64,000 nucleotides of DNA from Dyella tabacisoli (GTDB taxonomy: Bacteria; Pseudomonadota; Gammaproteobacteria; Xanthomonadales; Rhodanobacteraceae): positions 806,001 through 870,000 of the forward strand of contig NZ_KZ857173.1 in the NCBI RefSeq assembly GCF_003350925.1. The letters are read 5' to 3'. The position numbers were made by a program, and so were the translations under genes. The notes under the pieces were generated by a model. That model ran no database searches. It saw only the letters and a list, made by a program, of their open reading frames with translations, and was not told the DNA's origin. How positions within the stretch are numbered: position 1 is the first letter of the stretch; each line of letters starts with the position of its first letter. Positions 19,671 to 28,255 of this stretch are shown piece after piece.

Positions 19671-20834
19671 TCAGTCGCCCATCTGTTTACGCTTATGCTC
19701 GTAGCGCTCCTGCGCATCGAGCGACAAGGTCGCGATGGGGCGTGCATCTAAGCGCTCCACACCGATTTCCTCGTCGGTTTCTTCGCAATAGCCGTAGCGA
19801 CCTTCTTCAATACGGCGTAGCGCCTTGTCGATCTTGGAGATCAACTTGCGATAGCGATCACGGGTACGCAGCTCCAGCGAGTTCTCGGTTTCCCGAGTGG
19901 CCCGCTCGGCCTCGTCGCCGACGTCGCGCACTTCGTCGCGCAGGTTCTCCATGGTCTGCCGCGACTCTTCCACAAGCTGGTTGCGCCATTCGCGCAGCTT
20001 GTTGCGGAAATAAGCCAACTGGCGAGGACTCATGTACTCCTCACTCTTGTCGCTCGAGGGGTGATACCCCTTGGGCAGAGTGATCTGGGTGGTGGATGGC
20101 AGGGCATAGCGCCCATCGTCTTTGGTAATGCCGTTGTCTAACGCTGCGGAACTATTCATCGAGGACTGCGGGGTCTTCTGCTTTTTGTGGATGGTGTGGC
20201 GCGCGGTGGCAGAGGCCACCCGCGGAGTCGCCACGGCGACTGCACTCGCCACCTTGCCCTTGAGGGGCACGGCAGCGGGCTGCGGAGGTATGGATTTGGC
20301 TATTGTGGCTGGTTTGGCGGCCACTGGCACTATTTGCTTGATCGCCGGTTTGGCGGCGGCGGTCTTGGCGACCGGCGTGGACGCCGGTTTAACGGGGGCC
20401 GCGGCTTTCTTGACCGCTGGTTTTTGGACTTTTTTCACAGGCGCCTTCTTGGCAACGGTTTTCTTGGCGACGGGCTTCTTGCTCGGCGCGGCCTTCTTTG
20501 GCTGCGATTGCTTTGACACAGGCTTAACCGCCGCTTTTTGGGTCACTGCGGGCTTGACGGCCTTTTTCGCTGCGACCTGCTTAACAACTGCTTTCTTCTC
20601 TGCGGCCTTTTTGGCAGGTGCGGCGGCCTTCTTGGCTGCAACTTTCTTGACCACCTTGGCAGGTGCCGCTTTGGCAGGCAACTTCGCCACAGCGCGCTTC
20701 ACCGCCTGCCCACTGTTGGCTGCACCGCCTTTAGCGGCAGTTTTTGACTTCGGGGCTTTGACATCATTCGCCTTGCTCGCAGGTTTCCCTTTCTGCGCCT
20801 TGACAGCTGCCGAACTACGCGTCGTTTTCGCCAT
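19671..20834 (-). CDS. dksA: DksA-like RNA polymerase factor with a long Lys/Ala-rich N-terminus
   Basis: A 387-residue protein in two parts. Residues 1-225 are almost only Lys, Ala, Pro and Val in PAKK/AAKK-type repeats like histone H1 or AlgP tails. Residues about 226-387 are DksA: EEYMSPRQLAYFRNKLREW, a coiled coil with the tip pattern DVGDEA (DxxDxA, the RNAP-inhibiting motif), LELRTRDRYRKLI, then a degenerate zinc finger with one Cys (GYCEETDEEIG...LSLDAQE) instead of four. The partner is RNA polymerase secondary channel together with ppGpp. An internal Met at residue 226 would give a normal-sized DksA; no clear ribosome site precedes it. Divergent from yidD. Confidence 0.88.
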   Translation of the reverse strand: MAKTTRSSAAVKAQKGKPASKANDVKAPKSKTAAKGGAANSGQAVKRAVAKLPAKAAPAKVVKKVAAKKAAAPAKKAAEKKAVVKQVAAKKAVKPAVTQKAAVKPVSKQSQPKKAAPSKKPVAKKTVAKKAPVKKVQKPAVKKAAAPVKPASTPVAKTAAAKPAIKQIVPVAAKPATIAKSIPPQPAAVPLKGKVASAVAVATPRVASATARHTIHKKQKTPQSSMNSSAALDNGITKDDGRYALPSTTQITLPKGYHPSSDKSEEYMSPRQLAYFRNKLREWRNQLVEESRQTMENLRDEVRDVGDEAERATRETENSLELRTRDRYRKLISKIDKALRRIEEGRYGYCEETDEEIGVERLDARPIATLSLDAQERYEHKRKQMGD

Positions 20835-20973
20835 TTCCCTTCACCGTTTTGGCCGTGGCGGCCCGGTGTTATAGCTCATGTGCCTTACACCAGCAACCAT
20901 GCTTCTGGAATACTGCAGCACTAATGGAGCTTATCCCGGTAAGCCGCAAACTGTCTTGGCAGCGTGAAACGTT

Positions 20974-21231
20974 TTGACCCGACTCATACTTTTATTGCTT
21001 GGTTTCTATAAGCGCTGGCTCAGCCCGTTACTGGGGCAGCGCTGCCGCTTCCACCCCAGTTGCTCGGATTATGCACGGATTGCGGTCGCGCGCTTCGGTC
21101 CGCTTCGTGGCAGTCTGCTGACCGGCTGGCGGCTGCTACGCTGCCAGCCGCTGTGTACGGGCGGTGAAGATCCGGTCCCTGAGCAATTTGTTTTCAGAGC
21201 CTGCTCGAGACCTCCGAGTGACCCGCGTTGA
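20974..21231 (+). CDS. yidD: Membrane protein insertion efficiency factor YidD
   Basis: An 85-residue protein with the YidD signature: an amphipathic N-terminus ([19 protein letters not shown]), then [15 protein letters not shown] and [10 protein letters not shown]. It assists YidC in inserting membrane proteins. The start is a TTG at 20974; no ATG is available. It is separated from the usual rnpA-yidC locus and lies upstream of pyrC. Its stop codon lies in the left arm of a 21-bp inverted repeat. The C-terminal PSDPR tail is somewhat longer than usual. Confidence 0.88.
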   Translation: MTRLILLLLGFYKRWLSPLLGQRCRFHPSCSDYARIAVARFGPLRGSLLTGWRLLRCQPLCTGGEDPVPEQFVFRACSRPPSDPR

Positions 21232-21327
21232 GCCGCTATGGCCGCCAGGTGGTGGTGCGTGGCGCAGCGCCTGACTGGCCGTCAGGTCAAGCCACGCGCT
21301 GGCGCATGGCGGCCATAGCGGCTCAAC
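21227..21327. repeat. 101-bp palindromic element with perfect 21-bp arms
   Basis: The 21 bases at 21227-21247 are the exact reverse complement of 21307-21327, around a 59-base loop that itself contains nested stems (CCTGAC...GTCAGG and GCGTGGC...GCCACGC). The left arm includes the yidD stop codon. There is no U-run. It could be a REP-like element, a cruciform, or an mRNA 3'-end stabiliser. Confidence 0.7.
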
Positions 21328-21490
21328 CCTTCGGGCCGGGTCTGTTTGCCCGCAGTACCGCGTCATCATTCAGTCGTGTACCGACGTACACTTCATTCAT
21401 TCTTCCTTGTCCTGCGCGCAAACAGCTTCCGGCGCGGGCCACTCGGAGATCTCGAGCAGGCTCTTACCTGTCGCCCCCGCGGAGAACCTC

Positions 21491-22828
21491 ATGTCCATTG
21501 ACTGGCTTATCAAAAATGCGGAACTGGTCAACGAAGGCCAACGCACCCACGCCGACCTGCGCATCAAGCATGGCCGTATCGAGACCATCGCCCCCGGCCT
21601 GGATGCCCATCCCGGCGAGCAGGTGATCGACGCCAGCGGCCTGTGGCTGCTGCCCGGCATGATCGACGACCAGGTGCATTTTCGTGAGCCCGGCCTCACT
21701 CATAAGGCCGACATTGCCCATGAGTCACGCGCTTGCGCGGCTGGTGGCATCACCAGCTTTATGGAGATGCCCAATACCAAGCCACCGGCGCTGGACCGCG
21801 ACTCACTGGAGGCCAAGTACGCTCGGGCGGCGGAAACCTCGGCGGTCAACTACGCCTTCTACCTCGGCGCCAGCAACGACAACCTGGAGGCGATCCGCAC
21901 CCTCGATCCCAAAACCGCCCCCGGAGTGAAGGTGTTCATGGGCGCATCTACCGGCAACATGCTGGTGGACAACCCGGAGGTACTGGATGGTATTTTCCGC
22001 GTGGCGCCGGTGCCGATCATCACCCATTGCGAAGACACCCCGATGATCGACGCGCTGCATGCCAAAGCGCGTGAAAAGTACGGTGACGATATCCCGGCGC
22101 GGGAGCATCCATTGATCCGCTCGCGCGAGGCGTGCATCAAGTCCACCCGACTGGCCATTGCGCTGGCACAGAAGCACGGCAGCCGCCTGCATGTGCTGCA
22201 TATCTCCACCGCTGACGAGTTGGCGCTGTTCCAGCCCGGCCCGCTCAAGGGCAAGCGGATCACCGCCGAGACCTGCGTACATTTCCTGCATTTCGATGAC
22301 GCCGACTACGAGCGGCTGGGTTTTCTCATCAAATGCAATCCGGCGATCAAGACCGCTGCCGATCGCGAGGCGATTACTCGGGCGCTGGCCGATGGCCGTA
22401 TCGACGTACTGGCGACCGACCATGCCCCGCATTTACTGGAGGAGAAGGGCCAGCTTTACGACAAGGCGCCGTCCGGCCTGCCGCTGGTGCAGTTCGCGCT
22501 GCAGGCTGCGTTGCAGCGGGTATTCGAGGGCAAGCTGACCTTGGAGCGCGTCGTGGAAGCGGTCTGTCACACGCCGGCGACACTTTTCGAAGTCCACCAG
22601 CGCGGGTACCTGCGCGAGGGCTATGCCGCCGACCTAGTGCTGGTCGACCCGAATCGTCCCCATACCGTACGCCGCGAAGAAGTGCTCTCCCTCTGCGGCT
22701 GGTCGCCGTTCGAAGGCGTCACCTTCAACAGCTCGATCGCCGCCACCTTCGTCAATGGTCAACGGGTCTGGGATGGCTCGAAGGTCGACGCCGCCGTCCG
22801 TGGCCAACGGCTGGCCTTTGATCGATGA
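21491..22828 (+). CDS. pyrC: Dihydroorotase (type I)
   Basis: A 445-residue amidohydrolase converting carbamoyl-aspartate to dihydroorotate in pyrimidine synthesis. Motifs: the metal-binding DDQVHFREPGLTHKADI (an HxR variant of the HxH motif of this class), the central HCEDTPMI and HVLHISTADEL, and DVLATDHAPH (catalytic Asp). GGAG lies 6 bases before the ATG at 21491. Its stop overlaps the M23 peptidase start as ATGA, so the two are coupled. It is of the long DHOase family shared with hydantoinases; the first metal site shows His-Phe-Arg instead of His-x-His. Confidence 0.92.
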   Translation: MSIDWLIKNAELVNEGQRTHADLRIKHGRIETIAPGLDAHPGEQVIDASGLWLLPGMIDDQVHFREPGLTHKADIAHESRACAAGGITSFMEMPNTKPPALDRDSLEAKYARAAETSAVNYAFYLGASNDNLEAIRTLDPKTAPGVKVFMGASTGNMLVDNPEVLDGIFRVAPVPIITHCEDTPMIDALHAKAREKYGDDIPAREHPLIRSREACIKSTRLAIALAQKHGSRLHVLHISTADELALFQPGPLKGKRITAETCVHFLHFDDADYERLGFLIKCNPAIKTAADREAITRALADGRIDVLATDHAPHLLEEKGQLYDKAPSGLPLVQFALQAALQRVFEGKLTLERVVEAVCHTPATLFEVHQRGYLREGYAADLVLVDPNRPHTVRREEVLSLCGWSPFEGVTFNSSIAATFVNGQRVWDGSKVDAAVRGQRLAFDR

Positions 22829-23646
22829 GGTGGTCGTTACTTGCTTTGCTTCTTACCGCCGCATCTATCACTGACGCCCAAGCAGCACCTGCCGTAACGG
22901 TATTGCCGCACAGCATCTCGCAAGGTGGCCTGGTCATCGCGACGGTCCCTGCAGGCACGCAAATCAAGATCGGCGACAAAGCCGTGCATGTGGGCCGCGA
23001 CGGCACCGTCGTGTTCGGCGCGGGCCGTGATGAAAAAGGGCCGTTGAACGTCAACCTGGCCTATCGCGATGGGCACCATGAAACCGTGCGCATCAACGTT
23101 ACGCCGCGCGATTGGCCGGTTGAGCGGGTCAATGGCGTGCCGCCGCAAACCGTGAACCCGCCGCCGGAAATCGCCGCGCGTATCAAGCGCGAACAGGCCG
23201 AGGTGACGGCCGCACGCAACCGCGACGACGAGCGCGAGGATTTTCTCGACGGCTTTGTCTGGCCGGTGCAGGGCCGTATCAGCGGCCGTTTTGGCAATCA
23301 GCGGATCTACAACGGCGACCCTAAGGCCCCGCATTCGGGCATGGATATCGCCGTGCCCGAAGGCACCCCGGTGAAAGCGCCGGCCGCCGGCATCATTACC
23401 TTCGCCAAACCCAGCCTGTACCTTACGGGCGGCACCGTGCTACTCGATCATGGCTTTGGGCTCAGTTCCAACTTTCTGCATCTGTCGCGTCTCGACGTGA
23501 AGCTCGGCCAGCGTGTACAGCAAGGCCAGGTCATCGGGCTCGCCGGCATGACCGGACGCGCCACCGGGCCACATGTGCATTGGGGCTTCAACTGGTTCGG
23601 CACTCGCCTGGATCCCTTGTTGTTACCGGGCATAGTCCAGCCCTGA
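22825..23646 (+). CDS. Exported M23-family metallopeptidase (LytM domain)
   Basis: A 273-residue protein with a short signal peptide (residues 1-20), a beta-rich N-terminal domain, and a C-terminal LytM/M23 domain. Zinc-site motifs are HSGMDIAVPEGTPV and, near the C-terminus, GPHVHWGFNW (HxH), with GRISGRFGNQRIYNG as family lead-in. M23 enzymes cut peptidoglycan cross-links; LytM proteins may alternatively be amidase activators, but both metal motifs look intact here, so activity is plausible. It is translationally coupled to pyrC by a 4-bp overlap. Confidence 0.92.
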   Translation: MRWSLLALLLTAASITDAQAAPAVTVLPHSISQGGLVIATVPAGTQIKIGDKAVHVGRDGTVVFGAGRDEKGPLNVNLAYRDGHHETVRINVTPRDWPVERVNGVPPQTVNPPPEIAARIKREQAEVTAARNRDDEREDFLDGFVWPVQGRISGRFGNQRIYNGDPKAPHSGMDIAVPEGTPVKAPAAGIITFAKPSLYLTGGTVLLDHGFGLSSNFLHLSRLDVKLGQRVQQGQVIGLAGMTGRATGPHVHWGFNWFGTRLDPLLLPGIVQP

Positions 23647-23696
23647 TCCATCCCTCAACCCGGCCGACCTGGCCCCTACCCTCAAGGAAGAAACGA

Positions 23697-24287
23697 ATGT
23701 CCGTGGTTATCTCGCCCAAAAGCATGTGGCATTACCAAGACGGGGCTCAAGCCATCGGCCCTGTGAGTGCCGAGGTCGTTGTCGAGAAAATCAAACAAGG
23801 CACGATCCGGCGCGGCACTCTGGTCTGGACCGATGGCATGGCGAACTGGACTGCCGTGGAAAACACCCATTTCGGCAACGAAACGGAGTCGGCGCTGAAC
23901 AACCCCTATGCCGCGACATCGACAGCGGTCTTTTCGCCAGCAGCCGCGATCACTGGCCCGGTCAGCGATGCCCCTGCCTGGGCCATCGCCACAGCGCCGC
24001 TATGGCTGGCGCTGCTGACGTGGATTCCGGGAACGAGCCTCATCGGCGTAGGTGTCTATGTCGGCCTCTCGATATGGGATCGCGATGCGATCAAGAAAAC
24101 CGGCCACACCCCCTCCAACGGTTTCTGGTGGGCCATTCTGCTCGGCGCGGTCGGCGCCCCCATCTATCTCTATCTGCGAGCGCGTCGTCTCGACGGCAAG
24201 ATGAACTACTTCGTGACCAGCCTGGCGTCGCTGGTGGCCTATATCGCCATCATCGTCGTCATCACCCTCATGTTGGCCAAGGCGTAA
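23697..24287 (+). CDS. GYF-domain (DUF4339) membrane protein
   Basis: A 196-residue protein. Residues 10-60 form a GYF_2 domain (MWHYQDGAQAIGPVSAEVV...GTLVWTDGMANWTAV), a putative proline-rich-peptide or protein-interaction module. A linker follows, then three to four hydrophobic helices (about 95-195) with a basic cytosolic loop YLRARRLDGKM. AAGGAAG is positioned before the ATG at 23697. The function is unknown; GYF_2 plus transmembrane proteins are common in proteobacteria. It ends in front of a 9-bp hairpin (24297-24305 with 24319-24327) that could end both converging transcripts. Confidence 0.8.
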   Translation: MSVVISPKSMWHYQDGAQAIGPVSAEVVVEKIKQGTIRRGTLVWTDGMANWTAVENTHFGNETESALNNPYAATSTAVFSPAAAITGPVSDAPAWAIATAPLWLALLTWIPGTSLIGVGVYVGLSIWDRDAIKKTGHTPSNGFWWAILLGAVGAPIYLYLRARRLDGKMNYFVTSLASLVAYIAIIVVITLMLAKA

Positions 24288-24334
24288 CGAAACCAGGCGC
24301 TCGCCGCATTGATCGCAGCGAGCGCCCCAACATC

Positions 24335-24769
24335 TCAAGGTACCGCTTTAAGCACCACCCGCAGCGGACCACTCTGTCCTGAGCGCCCAAGCACGCTGAC
24401 GCGCTCATCGTTGATAGCCAGCAGCTTGTCGCCTTGCTGCAGACGCGCGGATACCGCGAAATCCACTCCTTGCTTCAGATCGGTTGGGTCGTAGCTCAAT
24501 AGAAATTCGACCGGGGACGTACCCGCCGGCGCGATACGTTCTTGCGCGATAACCCGCGAAGGCGCATCCATCCGGCTCACATCGGCCAGGGTGACTTCCA
24601 ACCATGCATCCGCAGGCACCGGCTGCGACAGGTTGTATTCGACTTGACCGGTAAGCGATCGCATCAAAGCCTGATGCGAAGGCGCATTGCTCTTATGACC
24701 GCCGAACCAGCTCATGCAAGCCGTCAACGAAAAGAGGGCAACCACCAAGACAACATAACGGATACGCAT
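24335..24769 (-). CDS. YbaY-family lipoprotein
   Basis: A 144-residue protein with a lipoprotein signal (LFSLTAC, lipidated Cys18), so an envelope lipoprotein. The mature region contains LTGQVEYNLSQPVPADAWLEVTLADVSRMDAPSR, which is the YbaY/pilotin-like type III secretion chaperone-like fold (a beta-rich domain). The ATG at 24769 gives the lipobox at the proper distance; a longer frame would bury it. Partner unknown. It follows folE2 leftward by 68 bp. Confidence 0.82.
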   Translation of the reverse strand: MRIRYVVLVVALFSLTACMSWFGGHKSNAPSHQALMRSLTGQVEYNLSQPVPADAWLEVTLADVSRMDAPSRVIAQERIAPAGTSPVEFLLSYDPTDLKQGVDFAVSARLQQGDKLLAINDERVSVLGRSGQSGPLRVVLKAVP

Positions 24770-24837
24770 GGACAACTCCTGCTGCCGCCAGATGACGGCA
24801 ATAACAGCCCATGCTAGCAGCCGCACTTACTCAATCA

Positions 24838-25788
24838 TCAGCAACGGTCACCGCTATAGCCGCCGACGATGCCCTTGCTGGCGTAAGCCACCGCATCATG
24901 CGGATGCAGGCTTTCTTGGTGCTCGACCCGAATATGGAAATCGCCAAGGCGATCGTCGGCATCGAGTACGCGCTGAATTCGCCGCGCGGCGTCTTCGCAG
25001 AACATCAAATTGCTGCCATTGGCGAGGGCAAAAGCCTGCTCGTCTTCGCGCTTTACTGCGGTTTGCACCGGTGTGCCAAGCGAGCCTTCTACCCGGTCGA
25101 TCAAGCCGATCAGGTCAAAGCCGGCGCCTGCCGTCGGGCGTATCCGCAACCGGGCGATGCTGCGCTGAGCATGCGGCGTAGCCACGATGCCGCGCTCACT
25201 ACCCAGCCAGGCCAGCACGGCAGCGTGATCGAGTGATGCCGCCGCATCGAAATCCTTGGCGAACTGATCTTGAATTAGCTGCCGCGACAAGGCCGCCGAG
25301 GCCGGACAGGTGGAGGAGTAAACCACTTCCGTGCCGAACTCGATCAGGAAATCGTCGCCCGTGAGGCTGGCTTCTATGCACACCGGATACGCGCGCCACC
25401 CGCTGTTGCCGCTACGCAACGCCGGACGCCGCACCAGATGCTCGAAACGGATGCTGAGGCAGGCACGGTCGGATAAATCTTTGTGCGAATCGAGAAAGCC
25501 ACGCAGCAACTGGTGCAACATGACTGCGCTCAGTGTTTGCGTGCTCAGCGCCTGCTCCACCAGCAAGTAAAGACGCGACATGTGAATGCCGCGTTTGTCC
25601 GGGCGGTGCAAATTGACGAAAGCGCCAACCCGAGCGCTCGCGCGCTGCACATCGCCATCGCCGGCATCGAAACGTACCGGCACCTCGATGCCGTCCATGC
25701 CCACCCAATCCAGCGCGCCGGCAAAATGCGGCTGCGCATGTATAGCGACGTCGGGGAGCAGGCGGGCGGTATTTTCCGGTGTGTACAT
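24838..25788 (-). CDS. folE2: GTP cyclohydrolase IB (FolE2)
   Basis: A 316-residue FolE2-family protein, the metal-promiscuous alternative to FolE that converts GTP to dihydroneopterin triphosphate for folate. Family features are NLHRPDKRGIHMSRL and EVVYSSTCPASAALSRQL (the metal-site Cys) and AVKREDEQAFALANGSNLMFCEDAARR. FolE2 is often Zur-controlled and used under zinc limitation; I did not find a convincing Zur box in the 138 bp upstream. The ATG at 25788 (MYTPENTARLLPD) is preferred over an upstream start that adds 20 residues. Confidence 0.93.
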   Translation of the reverse strand: MYTPENTARLLPDVAIHAQPHFAGALDWVGMDGIEVPVRFDAGDGDVQRASARVGAFVNLHRPDKRGIHMSRLYLLVEQALSTQTLSAVMLHQLLRGFLDSHKDLSDRACLSIRFEHLVRRPALRSGNSGWRAYPVCIEASLTGDDFLIEFGTEVVYSSTCPASAALSRQLIQDQFAKDFDAAASLDHAAVLAWLGSERGIVATPHAQRSIARLRIRPTAGAGFDLIGLIDRVEGSLGTPVQTAVKREDEQAFALANGSNLMFCEDAARRIQRVLDADDRLGDFHIRVEHQESLHPHDAVAYASKGIVGGYSGDRC

Positions 25789-25926
25789 GGGGTAAATCCT
25801 GTAATGCAGGCGGTGTGCGCCGCCATGAGACACGCAATCTTGGGGCATCTACCCTGCGGCGCAATAGTGCGGAATGGGAAACGGTGCGTTTAAGGAGTCG
25901 ATGGCACCATAATCAGATCGCCCACC

Positions 25927-26778
25927 CTACAAGGCCCGATGCCAGGCGCGCGCAGCTTGCCAGGCCTGCCAGGCAATGCTCGGGCCTTGCCGCACCTGCC
26001 CTTTGCGTAGCGCGGCAAGCGGATCGGCGGCTTTAACTGCACGCAAAGCCATACGGCCACCATGGCGCGATTCCAGTCGGCGAAACACGCTGAGCGGCCC
26101 AGGCAACTGCACCGATTCACGCCAGGCACTACACAGGTCGCCAAGTTGAGCGCGAATCGCGTCCTCACGCTCTGCACTGGCTTTGTGCAATTGCGCCCGA
26201 CTAAGTCCATAGCGTGCCAATCGCGCCATCGGCAATGGCAGACGGTCGCGCTCGGCGTCCTCCTCCAGTCGCAACAAGGCATGCAACAGATGCGACAACG
26301 TGGCAACACGGGCTGCCTGCTCGAATGGCGCTTTCTCGCCGTACCACCAACTGGTCTCTAAAGCAGCCAGTGCACCATGCAGTGGCGTGGCGGCGACCAG
26401 TTGAGCAGAGAAATCTGCCGCCGTGCCCTGCTCTAGCTGAGCCATTGCCGCCAACACCGGCGCTAGCCAACGCTCGCTGGGCAGACTATGTGCACGCTCA
26501 TCGTCAAACAGCACCTGGGTCAGCGGATGTCGACCGCCACTGGCAGCGGCGCCGGCAAGTTCTTCGGCCCACCAGTTGAGCTTGGCGGCGGCCACCTGAG
26601 GCTCGCGAATACCGTAAGCCGCGGCGAGCAGCTCTTGCTCCAACGCCGCCAAGGCGATATGCCCCGGATACTGCCTGGGGTCGACAAAGGTGAGCGCGAT
26701 GCGCTGCTGCGGCTGTACCGCCAGCCATTTGTCGATATAGCTTTGCAGCGCGCCGCTGGGGGCAGCCTCGCCACTCAT
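25927..26778 (-). CDS. Squalene/phytoene-synthase-like protein, probably non-catalytic
   Basis: A 283-residue all-helical protein of the squalene/phytoene synthase fold. The second Asp-rich region is degenerate (LLRLEEDAERDRLPLP) and the first (DDxxD-type) motif is replaced by LEQELLAAAYGIREPQVAAAKLNWW, which lacks the metal-binding Asp pairs. This resembles NDUFAF6-type homologues more than true prenyl-coupling enzymes. The ATG at 26778 overlaps the mupP stop as ATGA. It lies downstream of ubiG and mupP, so a role linked to quinone or respiratory-complex biogenesis is a guess from context. Confidence 0.75.
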   Translation of the reverse strand: MSGEAAPSGALQSYIDKWLAVQPQQRIALTFVDPRQYPGHIALAALEQELLAAAYGIREPQVAAAKLNWWAEELAGAAASGGRHPLTQVLFDDERAHSLPSERWLAPVLAAMAQLEQGTAADFSAQLVAATPLHGALAALETSWWYGEKAPFEQAARVATLSHLLHALLRLEEDAERDRLPLPMARLARYGLSRAQLHKASAEREDAIRAQLGDLCSAWRESVQLPGPLSVFRRLESRHGGRMALRAVKAADPLAALRKGQVRQGPSIAWQAWQAARAWHRAL

Positions 26779-27497
26779 GCCAGCGCCTTTCGCTGCAACA
26801 GTTCGGCTAGCTGCGATGGATGCTCCAGCACGGCATCGGCGCCCCATTGCCACGGATTACCCCCGTCGAGATAACCCCAGCTCACCGCCACGGTATAAAG
26901 ACCGGCCGCGGCGCCGGCGAGCACGTCGCGCGGATCGTCACCGACGAAGATGCAACGCGCAGGGTCAAGGCCTGCTTGCTCGCAGGCCAGCAGCACCGGA
27001 GCGGGGTCAGGTTTTTTCACCGCCAAGGTGTCGCCCGAAACCACTGCGCGGGCGCGTCCGGCCCAACCGAGGCGGCGCACCAGTTCGTCGGTGAGAAAGC
27101 CGTTTTTGTTGGTCACAATGCCCCAGGCCAAACCTTGCGCTTCCAGCAAGGCAAGCAGTTCGACGATGCCGTCGAAGGGCCGCGTTTGCTGTGCCATCAC
27201 CGCTTCGTATAACTGCAGATAACGCGGCACCAATGCCCGTATGCCGGCCTCGTCACGAGTGGGGAAACCCCGACGCAGGATCTCCCGAGAACCGCGCGAC
27301 ACCACTTCGCGCACCGGCTCGTAGGCCGGTTCCGCAACGCCTTCTTCCTTGCATTGCAGTAGCAGTGCGCCATACAGATCGGGCGCGCTGTCGATCAAGG
27401 TGCCGTCCAGATCGAACAACACCCCTTGGATGTTTTCCGGCAACGGCTTTTCAGCGACTGACTTCACCGTGTCTGATTTTATGGGGCCTGACCTCAT
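26775..27497 (-). CDS. mupP: HAD phosphatase, MupP / phosphoglycolate phosphatase type
   Basis: A 240-residue HAD-family hydrolase. Motif I is LFDLDGTLIDSAPDL, motif II IVTNKN, motif III the KKPDPAP lysine, motif IV FVGDDPRDVLAG. Gene order ubiG then this gene matches Pseudomonas, where it encodes MupP, the N-acetylmuramate 6-phosphate phosphatase of cell-wall recycling; databases often call it gph. Its start overlaps ubiG by 4 bp and its stop overlaps the next gene by 4 bp. The N-terminal 20 residues (MRSGPIKSDTVKSVAEKPLP) precede the HAD fold and may be non-native. Confidence 0.85.
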   Translation of the reverse strand: MRSGPIKSDTVKSVAEKPLPENIQGVLFDLDGTLIDSAPDLYGALLLQCKEEGVAEPAYEPVREVVSRGSREILRRGFPTRDEAGIRALVPRYLQLYEAVMAQQTRPFDGIVELLALLEAQGLAWGIVTNKNGFLTDELVRRLGWAGRARAVVSGDTLAVKKPDPAPVLLACEQAGLDPARCIFVGDDPRDVLAGAAAGLYTVAVSWGYLDGGNPWQWGADAVLEHPSQLAELLQRKALA

Positions 27498-28201
27498 AGG
27501 GGCTTGCGCGCACTTAGCAGGTAATTAACCGCTGTGAAACGGCTAAGCCAGGCTTTACGAGTCAGCGGGTTATAACCGAGGCCGGAGACGTCCTCCAGCT
27601 CAAGGCCGGCATGACGAAGCAGCCGCCCCAGCTCTGACGGCTTAAGGAATTGCGCATAGTGGTGGGTACCGCGCGGCAGCATGCGCATCACGTATTCGGC
27701 ACCGAGAATCGCCGCGCCAAACGCCGCAGGAGTGCGATTGAGGGTGGACATGAAAACACGCCCACCCGGCTTGACCAGGGCCGCTAAATCGGCCACCAGG
27801 GCAGCCGGATCGGGAACGTGCTCGATCAGCTCCATGCAACATACGGCATCGAAGCCTGCCGGTTCGGCGGCGGCGAGTTCGGCCGACGATTGCACCCGGT
27901 AATCGACGCTCAGGTTCGATTCGTGCAGATGCAGCTTGGCGATCTCGATCACCTTCTGACCCAAGTCGATGCCGGTGACACGCGCGCCGGCACGCGCCAG
28001 CGTCTCGCTGAGCAGTCCGCCGCCGCAACCGACATCGACGATCCGCGCATCGCGCAGATTCGTCCGTGCGGCGATGTAATCGGCGCGTACCGGATTGAGA
28101 TCGTGCAGTGGGCGCGATTCGCCGTTCGGATCCCACCAGCGCGCAGCCAGTTTGTCGAAACGGGCGATTTCTTCGGGACTTACGTTGGCGGCTTGCATCA
28201 T
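27494..28201 (-). CDS. ubiG: Ubiquinone biosynthesis O-methyltransferase UbiG
   Basis: A 235-residue SAM methyltransferase performing two O-methylations in ubiquinone synthesis. The UbiG signature EIARFDKLAARWWDPNGESRPLHDLNPVR opens the protein, followed by the SAM motif VDVGCGGGLLSE, CMELIEHVPDP and FMSTLNRTP. It is coupled to mupP by a 4-bp overlap. The protein implies an aerobic ubiquinone-using cell. Confidence 0.96.
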   Translation of the reverse strand: MMQAANVSPEEIARFDKLAARWWDPNGESRPLHDLNPVRADYIAARTNLRDARIVDVGCGGGLLSETLARAGARVTGIDLGQKVIEIAKLHLHESNLSVDYRVQSSAELAAAEPAGFDAVCCMELIEHVPDPAALVADLAALVKPGGRVFMSTLNRTPAAFGAAILGAEYVMRMLPRGTHHYAQFLKPSELGRLLRHAGLELEDVSGLGYNPLTRKAWLSRFTAVNYLLSARKPL

Positions 28202-28255
28202 GGATTCCTCTTGCGCGCGGCAAGTCGGTAGTTTGATCGGCGGGTCACGAACAGC

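Noticed and set aside
20122-20874. Hydrophobic rightward frame rich in Ala, Thr, Phe and Leu
   Set aside because: It is the complement of the Lys/Ala-rich tail of DksA; AAG and GCC codons read backwards give Leu, Phe and Gly/Ala.
25789-25926. Zur operator upstream of folE2
   Set aside because: A small palindrome (CCTGTAATGCAGG) is present, but it does not match the longer GTAATGTTATAACATTAC-type site well enough to claim.
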